This document shows positions 1 to 8,827 of a DNA stretch of 9,168 bases, piece after piece. The stretch is from the NCBI RefSeq assembly GCF_003333325.1, contig NZ_QOLC01000052.1:1-9168 (forward strand). Reading direction: 5' to 3'. The notes under the pieces were generated by a model. That model worked only from the letters and a program-made list of their open reading frames with translations. It did not search any database and was not told the origin of the DNA. Within the stretch, counting starts at the first letter, position 1. Each line of letters begins with the position of its first letter. The stretch is from Candidatus Ulvibacter alkanivorans (lineage in GTDB: Bacteria > Bacteroidota > Bacteroidia > Flavobacteriales > Flavobacteriaceae). The position numbers were made by a program, and so were the translations under genes.

Positions 1-17
1 AAATGATGTGTTTAGAC

Positions 18-341
18 CTAGGCTTGCCCAGTAGGTCCAAAATTAATAGGCATAGGTGGCTGTTGATAATCTTTGATCTCGCCATGAGCATTCTCGAATC
101 GCTTTACATTTTCGTTCAACGCTTTTAGAAATCGTTTTGCATGTTGCGGTGTCAAGATGATGCGCGATTTTACTTTACTCTTAGGTACGCCCGGCATGAT
201 CGTTACAAAATCGACTACGAATTCAGATACCGAATGATTGATGATCGCTAAGTTACTGTACGTTCCTTGTGCGACATTTTCATCGAGTTCTATATTAATC
301 TGTCCTTGTTTTCCTTGTTGTTTTTTCTTTTCGTCTGCCAT
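18..341 (-). CDS. DUF3467 family protein, function unknown, downstream of rpoC
   Basis: This 107-aa protein resembles the DUF3467 family, small proteins of unknown function; I recognise it from its pattern and from its place after rpoC, common in Bacteroidota. The N-terminus (residues 2-14) is rich in Lys and Gln and probably disordered. Residues about 15-64 look like a series of beta strands (QINIELDE, YSNLAIINHS, EFVVDFVTIMPG, KSRIILT). An amphipathic helix follows (about 65-85, TPQHAKRFLKALNENVKRFE), then a Pro-rich tail (94-107). No signal peptide or membrane segment is visible, so it is probably cytoplasmic. The ATG start is secure because an in-frame TAA lies three codons upstream. There is no Shine-Dalgarno sequence at normal spacing. 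A strong terminator-like hairpin separates it from rpoC, so it may be expressed by read-through or from its own promoter. A role linked to RNA polymerase or translation is inference from position only. Confidence 0.9.
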   Translation of the reverse strand: MADEKKKQQGKQGQINIELDENVAQGTYSNLAIINHSVSEFVVDFVTIMPGVPKSKVKSRIILTPQHAKRFLKALNENVKRFENAHGEIKDYQQPPMPINFGPTGQA

Positions 342-395
342 TGTATTTTAGTTGGGGTCCTTATTTAGAACCTTGTTTATATCATTTCAATATAC

Positions 396-427
396 ACAAA
401 ATCCCATGAGTTCTCATGGGATTTTGT
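396..427 (-). terminator. Intrinsic terminator after rpoC, perfect 15-bp inverted repeat
   Basis: The arms at 396-410 and 413-427 are perfect complements. They contain a CCCATGAG/CTCATGGG core flanked by ACAAAA and TTTTGT. Read on the minus strand, the core stem is followed by ATTTTGTG, so the U tract is short and can itself pair with the upstream A tract. Because of this symmetry the plus-strand transcript gives nearly the same structure, so the site could work in both directions. It lies 48 nt past the rpoC stop and 55 nt before the DUF3467 start, so it should terminate or reduce transcription between the two. Confidence 0.75.
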
Positions 428-436
428 TATTTCAGT

Positions 437-469
437 GAACAAGATCTCGACCAAGATCGAGGCCTGTTC
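437..469 (-). other. Imperfect stem-loop just after the rpoC stop codon
   Basis: On the minus strand GAACAGG pairs with CUUGUUC (7 bp, one G-U). After a small internal loop, CUCGA pairs with UCGAG around a 6-nt loop. The structure begins 6 nt past the rpoC stop and has no U tract of its own. It stands 5' of the stronger hairpin at 396-427, so the rpoC 3' end carries two stem-loops in tandem. A role in protecting the 3' end or assisting termination is inference. Confidence 0.45.
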
Positions 470-474
470 CTTTA

Positions 475-3400
475 TTAATTATAATTCACTTCTTGCTTCT
501 CGCGTGTCATTTCTTCCAGTTCCTCTTTAGATCCTACGATTATAGAATCATAACGTCTCATACCGGTACCGGCAGGAATCTTATGACCTACGATCACATT
601 CTCTTTCAAGCCTTCTAAGGTATCGACCTTACCGCTAACCGCAGCTTCGTTCAATACTTTAGTAGTTTCCTGGAAGGAAGCAGCCGAGATAAACGACTTG
701 GTTTGTAGCGAAGCTCTAGTAATACCTTGCAGTATTGGCGTAGCCGTTGCAGGCACAGCATCTCTAGCTTCTACTATCGCCTTATCGTTGCGTTTCAAGA
801 TAGAGTTCTCATCACGCAATTCGCGTGGAGTAAGTATCTGTCCTTCTTTAAGGCTTTCAGAATCTCCGGCATTGGTAATCACTTTCATTCCGAAGATCTT
901 ATCGTTCTCCTCGATAAAGTCATCTTTATGAGCCAACTGATTCTCTAAGAATGTAGTATCACCACTATCCACGATACGTACTTTACGCATCATTTGTCGT
1001 ACAACTACTTCAAAGTGCTTATCGTTAATCTTCACCCCTTGCAGACGGTATACTTCTTGAACTTCGTTCACTAAGTATTGTTGAACTGCAGAGGGCCCTT
1101 TGATACGCAAGATATCTTCAGGAGTAATTGAACCATCAGAAAGTGGCATTCCGGCACGAACATAATCGTTCTCTTGTACCAGGATCTGGTTACTTAATTT
1201 CACCAAATACTTCTTCACTTCACCAATCTTAGATTCAACGATGATCTCACGATTACCACGCTTAATTTTTCCGAAGGAAACAACACCGTCAATCTCACTA
1301 ACTACAGCAGGGTTTGAAGGGTTACGTGCTTCGAACAATTCAGTTACACGTGGAAGACCTCCTGTAATATCACCCGCTTTCGCAGATTTACGAGGAATCT
1401 TCACTAAGATCTTACCGATCTTGATCTTATCGCCATCATCTACCATTAAGTGAGCTCCAACCGGTAAGTTATACGAACGAATTACTTCGTCTTTCTTACC
1501 AAGGATCTGAAGTGTTGGGATCTTCTTCTTATCTCTAGATTCTGAAATTACTTTCTCTTGGAATCCGGTTTGCTCATCGATCTCAACTTGGTAGGTAACT
1601 CCTTGTTCGATATTCTCGTACTTGATCTTACCTGCAAATTCTGAGATGATCACCCCGTTATAAGGATCCCACTGACAAACAACATCACCCTCTTTCAACT
1701 TATCGCCATCTTTTACGTAAATGGTCGATCCGTAAGGAATGTTGTTGTTACTTAATGTAATTCCTGTCTTCTCGTCGATCAATTTAATTTCGGAAGTACG
1801 CGAGATAACGATATCTACCTTTTTACCTTCGGAATCTTCTCCTTTTACGGTCTTAAGGTCTTCGATCTCTGCTTTTCCGTTATATTTTACGACAAGTTTA
1901 TTTTCTTCGGAAATGTTTCCTGCAATACCACCCACGTGGAAGGTACGAAGGGTAAGCTGTGTTCCCGGCTCCCCAATAGATTGGGCCGCAACTACACCAA
2001 CAGCTTCACCTCGTTGTACCATTTTGTTGGTAGCAAGGTTTCTTCCGTAGCATTGAGAACAAATTCCTTTTTTAGCTTCACATGTTAAGGCAGAACGTAC
2101 TTCAACGGTTTCTACTGGAGACTCACCAATCTTCTTAGCAATTGCTTCAGAAATATGATCACCTGCTTCAACCAATACTTCTTTGGTCAATGGATTCACG
2201 ACATCGTTCAAGGCTGTACGTCCCACGATTCTGTCGGTTAATGCTTCAACAACCTCTTCATTCTTCTTAAGTGCAGAAACTTCGATTCCTCGTAGCGTTC
2301 CACAATCTTCTTCATTAATGATCACATCTTGCGATACATCTACCAAACGACGTGTCAAGTATCCTGCATCGGCCGTCTTCAAGGCCGTATCTGCAAGTCC
2401 TTTACGTGCACCGTGAGTCGAGATAAAGTACTCAAGAATCGAAAGACCTTCTTTAAAGTTAGAAAGAATCGGGTTCTCAATAATCTCACCTCCACCGGAG
2501 TTCGATTTCTTTGGCTTGGCCATCAATCCACGCATACCGGTTAGCTGGCGAATCTGTTCTTTAGATCCACGTGCTCCGGAGTCAAGCATCATGTACACCG
2601 AGTTGAACCCTTGCTGATCTTCTCGAATTCGTTTCATCGAAAGTTCGGTCAATTCAGCATTGGTCGCTGTCCAAATATCGATCACCTGATTGTAACGCTC
2701 GTTATTGGTAATAAGACCCATGTTATAGTTCCCAATAATACCATCAACTTGTGCATTCGCATCGTCGATCATCGATTGTTTTTCAGAAGGGATAATAATA
2801 TCTCCTAAACTAAATGACAATCCGCCCTCAAATGCAAATTTATACCCTAAGGTCTTGATAGCATCTAAGAACGCTGCTGTTCTTGGTACGCTTGTTACCG
2901 CAAGAATATCACCAATAATATCACGAAGTGATTTCTTGGTTAATACTTCATTAATATATCCGGCCTCTTCAGGAACTTGTTCATTAAAGATCACACGTCC
3001 TAAAGTGGTTGTAATAATTTGTTTCGTGAGTTCCCCGTTCTCATTAAAATCTTTTGTACGGATCTTAATTTCGGCGTTTAGATCTACTTTTTTCTCGTTG
3101 TAAGCAATAATCGCTTCTTCTGCCGAGTAAAAGGTAAGACCTTCCCCTTTAACAGGAACTTCTTTGGTCGACTTTCTCAATTTGGTCATATAGTATAGAC
3201 CCAAGACCATATCCTGAGATGGTACTGCCACCGGCGAACCGTTAGCAGGGTTCAAGATATTATGAGAAGCCAACATTAATAATTGTGCTTCTAGGATCGC
3301 TTCCGGTCCTAATGGAAGGTGTACCGCCATTTGGTCACCATCAAAATCTGCGTTAAATGCAGTACACACTAATGGGTGTAACTGTATCGCTTTTCCTTCG

Positions 3401-4773
3401 ATCAATTTAGGTTGGAATGCTTGAATTCCTAAACGGTGCAACGTAGGAGCACGGTTCAGTAATACAGGGTGTCCTTTTAATACATTTTCAAGGATATCCC
3501 ATACAACCGGTTCTTTCTTATCTATGATCTTCTTTGCAGACTTTACCGTCTTTACAATACCTCTTTCGATCAATTTTCTGATCACAAATGGCTTGTATAA
3601 TTCTGCGGCCATGTCCTTCGGAAGACCACATTCGAATAATTTTAATTCAGGTCCAACAACAATTACCGAACGTGCCGAATAATCCACACGTTTACCAAGT
3701 AAGTTTTGACGGAATCGTCCTTGTTTTCCTTTTAAGGAATCTGAAAGCGATTTCAACGGACGGTTGCTATCGGTTTTAACTGCAGATGACTTACGTGTGT
3801 TATCGAACAACGAATCTACAGATTCCTGAAGCATACGTTTTTCGTTACGTAAGATCACTTCCGGAGCTTTGATCTCCATTAATCGCTTTAAACGATTATT
3901 TCTAATGATCACACGACGGTACAGATCGTTAAGATCGGAAGTCGCAAATCGACCACCATCTAACGGCACCAATGGGCGTAATTCCGGTGGAATTACAGGC
4001 ACCACTTTCATGATCATCCATTCCGGATTGTTCTCGCGATTCTTATTGGCATCACGCAACGCTTCTACCACTTGCAAACGCTTTAACGCTTCCGTTTTAC
4101 GTTGTTTAGAGGTTTCGTTATTTGCTTTGTGACGTAATTCGAATGAAAGCTCGTTTAGATCGATACGCTGTAAAAGCTCGATCAAACATTCAGCTCCCAT
4201 TTTCGCGATAAACTTATTAGGGTCGCTATCGTCTAAGTATAGGTTTTCCTGCGGAAGGCTGTCTAGAATCGTTAAATATTCTTCTTCCGTCAAGAAATCC
4301 ATTTTCTTAACCGGCTCTCCATCTTCATGCTTTGCAATACCCGGCTGAATTACTACATAACGTTCGTAGTAAATGATCATGTCTAATTTCTTAGACGGCA
4401 GTCCAAGTAGGTATCCAATTTTATTTGGTAAACTACGGAAGTACCAGATGTGTGCTACAGGAACCACAAGGTTAATGTGTCCTACACGGTCACGACGTAC
4501 TTTCTTTTCGGTTACCTCTACTCCACAACGGTCACAAACGATCCCCTTGTAGCGTATTCTTTTATATTTACCACAGGCACATTCGTAGTCCTTTACAGGA
4601 CCAAAAATCCGCTCACAGAAAAGTCCGTCACGCTCTGGTTTGTGCGTACGGTAATTGATCGTTTCAGGTTTAAGGACTTCACCTCGAGATTCTGCTAGAA
4701 TGGATTCAGGAGAAGCTAAACCAATAGAAATCTTATTAAATTTCTGTACTGTGTTTTCTTTATTTCTTGCCAT
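475..4773 (-). CDS. rpoC: DNA-directed RNA polymerase subunit beta' (RpoC)
   Basis: This is the beta' subunit of bacterial RNA polymerase (EC 2.7.7.6), which carries the catalytic magnesium site and half of the DNA clamp. It is 1432 aa, the expected size for Bacteroidota, and looks intact. The N-terminal zinc site has C65, C67, C80 and C83. The active-site loop NADFDGD is at 474-480, with Mg-binding D476, D478 and D480. The bridge helix lies around 785-812 ([20 protein letters not shown]). The second zinc site has C824, C898, C905 and C908. The trigger loop begins near 934 ([16 protein letters not shown]) and keeps R943 and H946. It is interrupted by a long insertion of the SI3 type, about 953-1137, as in Escherichia coli. 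The C-terminal part (about 1138-1432, from [13 protein letters not shown]) continues the normal fold. The ATG start gives the expected MARNKE beginning; its leader is A-rich and has no Shine-Dalgarno sequence. It lies 105 nt after rpoB, presumably in the same operon. Confidence 0.99.
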   Translation of the reverse strand: MARNKENTVQKFNKISIGLASPESILAESRGEVLKPETINYRTHKPERDGLFCERIFGPVKDYECACGKYKRIRYKGIVCDRCGVEVTEKKVRRDRVGHINLVVPVAHIWYFRSLPNKIGYLLGLPSKKLDMIIYYERYVVIQPGIAKHEDGEPVKKMDFLTEEEYLTILDSLPQENLYLDDSDPNKFIAKMGAECLIELLQRIDLNELSFELRHKANNETSKQRKTEALKRLQVVEALRDANKNRENNPEWMIMKVVPVIPPELRPLVPLDGGRFATSDLNDLYRRVIIRNNRLKRLMEIKAPEVILRNEKRMLQESVDSLFDNTRKSSAVKTDSNRPLKSLSDSLKGKQGRFRQNLLGKRVDYSARSVIVVGPELKLFECGLPKDMAAELYKPFVIRKLIERGIVKTVKSAKKIIDKKEPVVWDILENVLKGHPVLLNRAPTLHRLGIQAFQPKLIEGKAIQLHPLVCTAFNADFDGDQMAVHLPLGPEAILEAQLLMLASHNILNPANGSPVAVPSQDMVLGLYYMTKLRKSTKEVPVKGEGLTFYSAEEAIIAYNEKKVDLNAEIKIRTKDFNENGELTKQIITTTLGRVIFNEQVPEEAGYINEVLTKKSLRDIIGDILAVTSVPRTAAFLDAIKTLGYKFAFEGGLSFSLGDIIIPSEKQSMIDDANAQVDGIIGNYNMGLITNNERYNQVIDIWTATNAELTELSMKRIREDQQGFNSVYMMLDSGARGSKEQIRQLTGMRGLMAKPKKSNSGGGEIIENPILSNFKEGLSILEYFISTHGARKGLADTALKTADAGYLTRRLVDVSQDVIINEEDCGTLRGIEVSALKKNEEVVEALTDRIVGRTALNDVVNPLTKEVLVEAGDHISEAIAKKIGESPVETVEVRSALTCEAKKGICSQCYGRNLATNKMVQRGEAVGVVAAQSIGEPGTQLTLRTFHVGGIAGNISEENKLVVKYNGKAEIEDLKTVKGEDSEGKKVDIVISRTSEIKLIDEKTGITLSNNNIPYGSTIYVKDGDKLKEGDVVCQWDPYNGVIISEFAGKIKYENIEQGVTYQVEIDEQTGFQEKVISESRDKKKIPTLQILGKKDEVIRSYNLPVGAHLMVDDGDKIKIGKILVKIPRKSAKAGDITGGLPRVTELFEARNPSNPAVVSEIDGVVSFGKIKRGNREIIVESKIGEVKKYLVKLSNQILVQENDYVRAGMPLSDGSITPEDILRIKGPSAVQQYLVNEVQEVYRLQGVKINDKHFEVVVRQMMRKVRIVDSGDTTFLENQLAHKDDFIEENDKIFGMKVITNAGDSESLKEGQILTPRELRDENSILKRNDKAIVEARDAVPATATPILQGITRASLQTKSFISAASFQETTKVLNEAAVSGKVDTLEGLKENVIVGHKIPAGTGMRRYDSIIVGSKEELEEMTREKQEVNYN

Positions 4774-4810
4774 AATGCTGTGTACTATGCTTTGTTTGTT
4801 ATTTGTTTTT

Positions 4811-4828
4811 GGAGTGTTTTATCACTCC
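4811..4828 (-). other. Short stem-loop in the rpoC leader
   Basis: GGAGTG and CACTCC form a perfect 6-bp stem around a 6-nt A/U loop, ending 37 nt before the rpoC ATG. On the minus strand it is followed by an A-rich single-stranded stretch (AAAAACAAATAACAAAC) that leads to the start codon. With no U tract it is not a terminator. It may hold the A-rich ribosome landing region open or mark an RNA-processing site; both ideas are inference. Confidence 0.35.
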
Positions 4829-4840
4829 GGTTGAAGGATT

Positions 4841-4879
4841 ACAAAAGGACCTACTCCCTTTCGAGAGTAGGTGTTTTGT
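4841..4879 (-). terminator. Terminator-like hairpin with GAAA tetraloop between rpoB and rpoC
   Basis: On the minus strand ACCTACTCTC (4872-4863) pairs with GGGAGTAGGT (4858-4849). The 10-bp stem includes one U-G pair and is closed by a C(GAAA)G tetraloop, a stable GNRA type. Outside it, ACAAAA (4879-4874) can pair with TTTTGT (4846-4841) across a small internal loop. The structure starts on the last base of the rpoB stop codon. The U tract is only four bases, so a partial terminator, or an RNA stability or processing element within the operon, is more likely than full termination, because rpoC must be transcribed. Confidence 0.6.
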
Positions 4880-7800
4880 TATTCTTCTAATCTAATATCT
4901 AGCCCTAATCCTTTCAATTCATGCATTAACACGTTGAATGATTCTGGCAGACCCGGTTCCGGCATAGCTTCCCCTTTTACGATACTCTCGTAGGTTTTTG
5001 CTCTTCCGATAACATCATCAGATTTAACCGTCAATATTTCACGTAGTGTACTCGATGCTCCGTAGGCTTCCAGTGCCCAAACCTCCATCTCACCAAATCG
5101 CTGACCACCAAATTGTGCTTTACCTCCTAATGGCTGTTGTGTGATTAATGAGTAAGGTCCAATAGAACGTGCGTGCATCTTATCGTCTACCATGTGCCCT
5201 AATTTCAACATATAGATAACCCCAACTGTTGCAGGTTGATCGAAACGTTGACCGGTACCTCCATCGAACAGATAGGTATGACCAAATCGTGGAATTTCTG
5301 CTTCATCGGTCAATTCGTTGATCTGATCCAGAGTAGCACCGTCAAAGATAGGAGTCGCAAACTTGCGCCCTAATTTTTGTCCGGCCCAACCTAAAACAGT
5401 TTCGTAGATCTGACCAATATTCATACGTGATGGTACCCCAAGTGGGTTAAGTACGATATCTACAGGTGTTCCGTCTTCTAAGAACGGCATATCTTCTTCA
5501 CGAACAATACGGGCAACAATACCTTTATTTCCGTGACGACCTGCCATCTTATCCCCTACTTTTAGTTTACGCTTCTTAGCGATGTACACTTTTGCAAGTT
5601 TTAAGATTCCAGATGGAAGTTCATCTCCAACAGAGATCGTAAACTTCTCACGACGTAAATTACCTTGTAGGTCATTTTCTTTAATGCGATAGTTGTGCAT
5701 CAAATCGCGAACCATAGCGTTGGTAGCATCATCGGTTGTCCATGTACCTCCTACTAAATGTGTATAATCATCTACGGCATTTAACATCTTAAGGGTATAT
5801 TTCTTTCCTTTCGGGAATACTACTTCACCAAGATCGTTCATGACACCTTGAGCTGTTTTTCCGCCAATAATAGCGAACAGCTTTTCTACCAATACATCTT
5901 TTAATGCATCGAATTTTGCGTCATATTTTACCTCTAGTTCTGCGATATCCTCTTTATCTTTTGCACGCTTGCGCTTATCTTTGATAGCACGAGCAAACAA
6001 CTTTTTGTCGATGACAACACCACGCAATGATGGAGAAGCTTTTAAAGAAGCATCTTTTACATCACCGGCTTTGTCACCAAAAATCGCACGTAATAATTTT
6101 TCTTCAGGGGTAGGATCGCTTTCTCCTTTTGGAGTGATCTTACCTATAAGTATATCTCCGGGCTTCACCTCGGCACCAACGCGGATCATTCCGTGCTCGT
6201 CCAAGTCTTTTGTTGCCTCTTCGGAAACATTAGGAATATCATTTGTCAATTCTTCATTACCTAATTTGGTATCTCGAACTTCTAATGAATACTCGTCTAT
6301 ATGAATCGAAGTAAAGATATCTTCGCGAACTACTTTTTCAGAGATCACGATCGCATCCTCGAAGTTATACCCTTTCCAAGGCATAAAGGCAACTTTCATG
6401 TTTCTACCTAAAGCAAGTTCACCCTTTTCTGTAGCGTATCCTTGACATAACACTTGTCCTTTTTTAACTCGATCCCCTTTGCGAACAATTGGTTTCAAGT
6501 TAATAGAGGTACTTTGGTTTGTCTTTCTGAACTTTACAAGATTGTAGGTTTTCTCATCACCATCAAAACTAACCATACGCTCATCATCGGTACGGTCGTA
6601 TTTAATAACGATCTCGTTAGCATCTACATATTCTACTTCACCATCTCCTTCAGCATTAATCAATACACGAGAATCTGAAGCTACTTGTCTTTCAAGACCA
6701 GTACCAACGATAGGTGAATCGGCGATTAACAATGGTACTGCCTGTCGCATCATGTTCGATCCCATCAAGGCACGGTTTGCATCATCGTGTTCCAAGAAAG
6801 GAATTAACGATGCCGATATAGACGAGATCTGGTTTGGCGCAACATCTGTATAGTGCACCGTTGTAGGATCTACCACCGGGAAGTCACCTTCCATACGTGC
6901 AATAACACGATCGGTATCTATAGTTCCATCTTTTTTCAACGGGATGTTTGCTTGTGCAATAAGTTTTCCTTCTTCTTCTTCTGCAGAAAGGTAGATCGCT
7001 TCATTCTTCAGATCGATCTTTCCATTTTCTACCGAACGGTAAGGTGTTTCAATAAAACCAAGGTTGTTTACTTTGGCATATACTGAAAGTGAAGAAATAA
7101 GTCCAATGTTCGGTCCTTCCGGCGTTTCGATAGGACATAATCTTCCGTAGTGCGTATAGTGAACATCACGAACCTCAAATCCGGCGCGCTCTCTCGAGAG
7201 TCCACCAGGTCCTAAGGCTGAAAGACGACGCTTGTGCGTGATCTCGGCCAATGGGTTCGTTTGATCCATAAATTGCGACAACTGATTCGTTCCGAAGAAA
7301 GAATTAATCACCGAAGACAAGGTCTTAGCGTTGATCAAGTCGATAGGTGTAAACACCTCGTTGTCACGTACGTTCATTCGTTCACGGATGGTTCTTGCCA
7401 TACGCGCTAATCCAACTCCAAATTGAGATGACAACTGCTCACCTACCGTACGAACACGACGGTTAGAAAGGTGATCGATATCATCGATCTCTGCTTTAGA
7501 GTTTATAAGTTCGATCAAGTATTTAACGATTGTAATGATATCTTCTTTGGTAAGCACCTGCTTATCCATTGCGATATCCAATCCTAATTTCTTGTTCATA
7601 CGGTAACGCCCTACTTCACCAAGGTTATAACGTTGATCTGAGAAGAACAACTTGTTGATGATACCGCGAGCGGTTTCCTCGTCTGGCGGTTCGGCATTAC
7701 GTAATTGTCTGTAAATATGTTCTACTGCTTCTTTTTCTGAATTGGTAGGGTCTTTTTGCAGCGTGTTATGGATAATCGCATAGTCGGCTAAGTGATTATC

Positions 7801-8691
7801 TTCTTTGTGCAATAAGATAGTTTTAGAACCCGAATCGATGATCTCTTCGATATGGTCTTTTTCAAGAACGGTATCGCGGTCTAATACAATTTCATTACGT
7901 TCAATAGACACTACCTCGCCGGTATCTTCATCTACGAAATCCTCGTGCCATGTCTTAAGCACACGTGCTGCTAATTTACGACCAAGGTATTTTTTAAGTC
8001 CGGTTTTTGTCGCTTTGATCTCTTCAGCAAGGTCGAAGATCTCTAAGATATCCTTATCACGCTCAAATCCGATAGCACGGAATAGGGTAGTAACCGGTAA
8101 TTTTTTCTTTCTATCGATATAGGCGTACATAACGCTATTGATATCGGTAGCAAATTCTATCCAGGAACCTTTAAAAGGAATTACCCTAGCAGAGTAGAGT
8201 TTAGTTCCATTTGCGTGGAACGATTGTCCAAAGAACACACCAGGTGAACGGTGTAACTGAGAAACTACGACACGCTCGGCACCATTGATACAAAAAGTAC
8301 CGCTAGGCGTCATGTAAGGAATGGTTCCAAGGTACACGTCTTGCACGATCGTTTCAAAATCTTCGTGCTCGGGATCGGTACAGTATAATTTAAGTCGAGC
8401 TTTTAATGGTACACTGTAGGTAAGTCCACGTTCGATACATTCTTGGATTGAATATCTCGGCGGGTCTACGAAGTAATCTAAAAACTCTAATACAAATTGG
8501 TTGCGGGTGTCGGTAATTGGAAAATTTTCCATGAAGGTCTTGTAAAGGCCTTCGTTACCTCTTTCTTCTGATTTGGTTTCCAATTGGAAAAAATCCTGGA
8601 AGGATTTGATCTGAATGTCCAAAAAGTCGGGATATTCCGGCTTGTTCTTTACAGAGGAAAAATTCAATCTTTCAGTTTGCGTTGCTGACAT
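4879..8691 (-). CDS. rpoB: DNA-directed RNA polymerase subunit beta (RpoB)
   Basis: This is the beta subunit of bacterial RNA polymerase, which forms one side of the active cleft, binds the nascent RNA and is the rifampicin target. At 1270 aa it has the usual length for Bacteroidota and no frameshift. The fork and rifampicin region at about 469-532 includes [21 protein letters not shown]476, H486, S491, L493 and the [13 protein letters not shown] block. By alignment with Escherichia coli (offset 40) the main resistance positions are wild type. NFEDA (776-780) and [12 protein letters not shown] (1046-1057, with K1048 and K1056) are the conserved active-site segments. An SI1-like segment lies near 250-300 and an SI2/beta-i9-like insertion near 895-1015. 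The C-terminus ends in the conserved [14 protein letters not shown] block. An in-frame TAG sits directly before the ATG, so the start cannot lie further upstream. The leader is AT-rich and has no Shine-Dalgarno sequence. Confidence 0.99.
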   Translation of the reverse strand: MSATQTERLNFSSVKNKPEYPDFLDIQIKSFQDFFQLETKSEERGNEGLYKTFMENFPITDTRNQFVLEFLDYFVDPPRYSIQECIERGLTYSVPLKARLKLYCTDPEHEDFETIVQDVYLGTIPYMTPSGTFCINGAERVVVSQLHRSPGVFFGQSFHANGTKLYSARVIPFKGSWIEFATDINSVMYAYIDRKKKLPVTTLFRAIGFERDKDILEIFDLAEEIKATKTGLKKYLGRKLAARVLKTWHEDFVDEDTGEVVSIERNEIVLDRDTVLEKDHIEEIIDSGSKTILLHKEDNHLADYAIIHNTLQKDPTNSEKEAVEHIYRQLRNAEPPDEETARGIINKLFFSDQRYNLGEVGRYRMNKKLGLDIAMDKQVLTKEDIITIVKYLIELINSKAEIDDIDHLSNRRVRTVGEQLSSQFGVGLARMARTIRERMNVRDNEVFTPIDLINAKTLSSVINSFFGTNQLSQFMDQTNPLAEITHKRRLSALGPGGLSRERAGFEVRDVHYTHYGRLCPIETPEGPNIGLISSLSVYAKVNNLGFIETPYRSVENGKIDLKNEAIYLSAEEEEGKLIAQANIPLKKDGTIDTDRVIARMEGDFPVVDPTTVHYTDVAPNQISSISASLIPFLEHDDANRALMGSNMMRQAVPLLIADSPIVGTGLERQVASDSRVLINAEGDGEVEYVDANEIVIKYDRTDDERMVSFDGDEKTYNLVKFRKTNQSTSINLKPIVRKGDRVKKGQVLCQGYATEKGELALGRNMKVAFMPWKGYNFEDAIVISEKVVREDIFTSIHIDEYSLEVRDTKLGNEELTNDIPNVSEEATKDLDEHGMIRVGAEVKPGDILIGKITPKGESDPTPEEKLLRAIFGDKAGDVKDASLKASPSLRGVVIDKKLFARAIKDKRKRAKDKEDIAELEVKYDAKFDALKDVLVEKLFAIIGGKTAQGVMNDLGEVVFPKGKKYTLKMLNAVDDYTHLVGGTWTTDDATNAMVRDLMHNYRIKENDLQGNLRREKFTISVGDELPSGILKLAKVYIAKKRKLKVGDKMAGRHGNKGIVARIVREEDMPFLEDGTPVDIVLNPLGVPSRMNIGQIYETVLGWAGQKLGRKFATPIFDGATLDQINELTDEAEIPRFGHTYLFDGGTGQRFDQPATVGVIYMLKLGHMVDDKMHARSIGPYSLITQQPLGGKAQFGGQRFGEMEVWALEAYGASSTLREILTVKSDDVIGRAKTYESIVKGEAMPEPGLPESFNVLMHELKGLGLDIRLEE

Positions 8692-8726
8692 CTATGGACG
8701 GAATTTTAATTAAAATAATCTGTGTG

Positions 8727-8762
8727 TGCGTATATACTAAAATGATAACCTTTATATACGCA
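8727..8762 (-). repeat. 10-bp inverted repeat in the rpoB leader
   Basis: TGCGTATATA (8727-8736) and TATATACGCA (8753-8762) are perfect inverted copies with a 16-nt spacer. They lie 36 to 71 nt before the rpoB ATG, directly downstream of the rplL-rpoB hairpin in the direction of transcription. The repeat could be an RNA stem with a large loop or a two-fold protein-binding site. The sequence does not decide which, and AT-rich symmetry can arise by chance. Confidence 0.4.
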
Positions 8763-8766
8763 AAAT

Positions 8767-8804
8767 GGTTTAGGTCTTTCCGCCCAATGCGGAAGACCTA
8801 AACC
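8767..8804 (-). terminator. Strong stem-loop between rplL and rpoB, candidate attenuator
   Basis: The arms at 8767-8783 and 8789-8804 pair over 16 bp with a single-base bulge and a 5-nt loop, giving the strongest hairpin in the window. On the minus strand it is followed by AUUUUGCG, a weak four-base U tract. It begins 24 nt past the rplL stop. A partial terminator (attenuator) between rplL and rpoB is established in Escherichia coli, where it lowers polymerase-subunit expression relative to L7/L12. An equivalent role here is inferred from position and structure. An RNA-processing site is the main alternative. Confidence 0.65.
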
Positions 8805-8827
8805 TTAAGGTTTGAAGTAGTGGGAGC

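Noticed and set aside
342..366. AAGGA before the DUF3467 start as a Shine-Dalgarno sequence.
   Set aside because: It lies about 16 nt before the ATG, too far for normal function. The other genes here also lack such a site, as is usual in Bacteroidota.
342..400. Possible Bacteroidota-type promoter (TTTG, then TAnnTTTG) before the DUF3467 gene.
   Set aside because: A TTTG is present at the tail of the terminator, but no good TAnnTTTG follows at the right spacing. The nearest candidates (TATATTGA, TATAAACA) match poorly.
7213..7284. Possible rifampicin-resistance changes in the RpoB cluster (T478 and L490 differ from Escherichia coli N518 and I530).
   Set aside because: The main resistance positions (equivalents of D516, H526, S531, L533 and I572) are wild type. 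The two differences are mild and probably lineage variation.
698..8122. Many plus-strand open reading frames of 63-111 codons, the longest at 5969-6304.
   Set aside because: All lie antisense inside rpoB or rpoC, whose minus-strand reading is certain. Their translations show no recognisable family and are rich in Ser, Ile and Phe, as expected for the complement of these codons.
8717..8766. Possible internal promoter for rpoB in the AT-rich leader.
   Set aside because: TTTTG and TATCATTTTAG are present, but the second does not fit TAnnTTTG. AT-rich sequence gives such partial matches easily.
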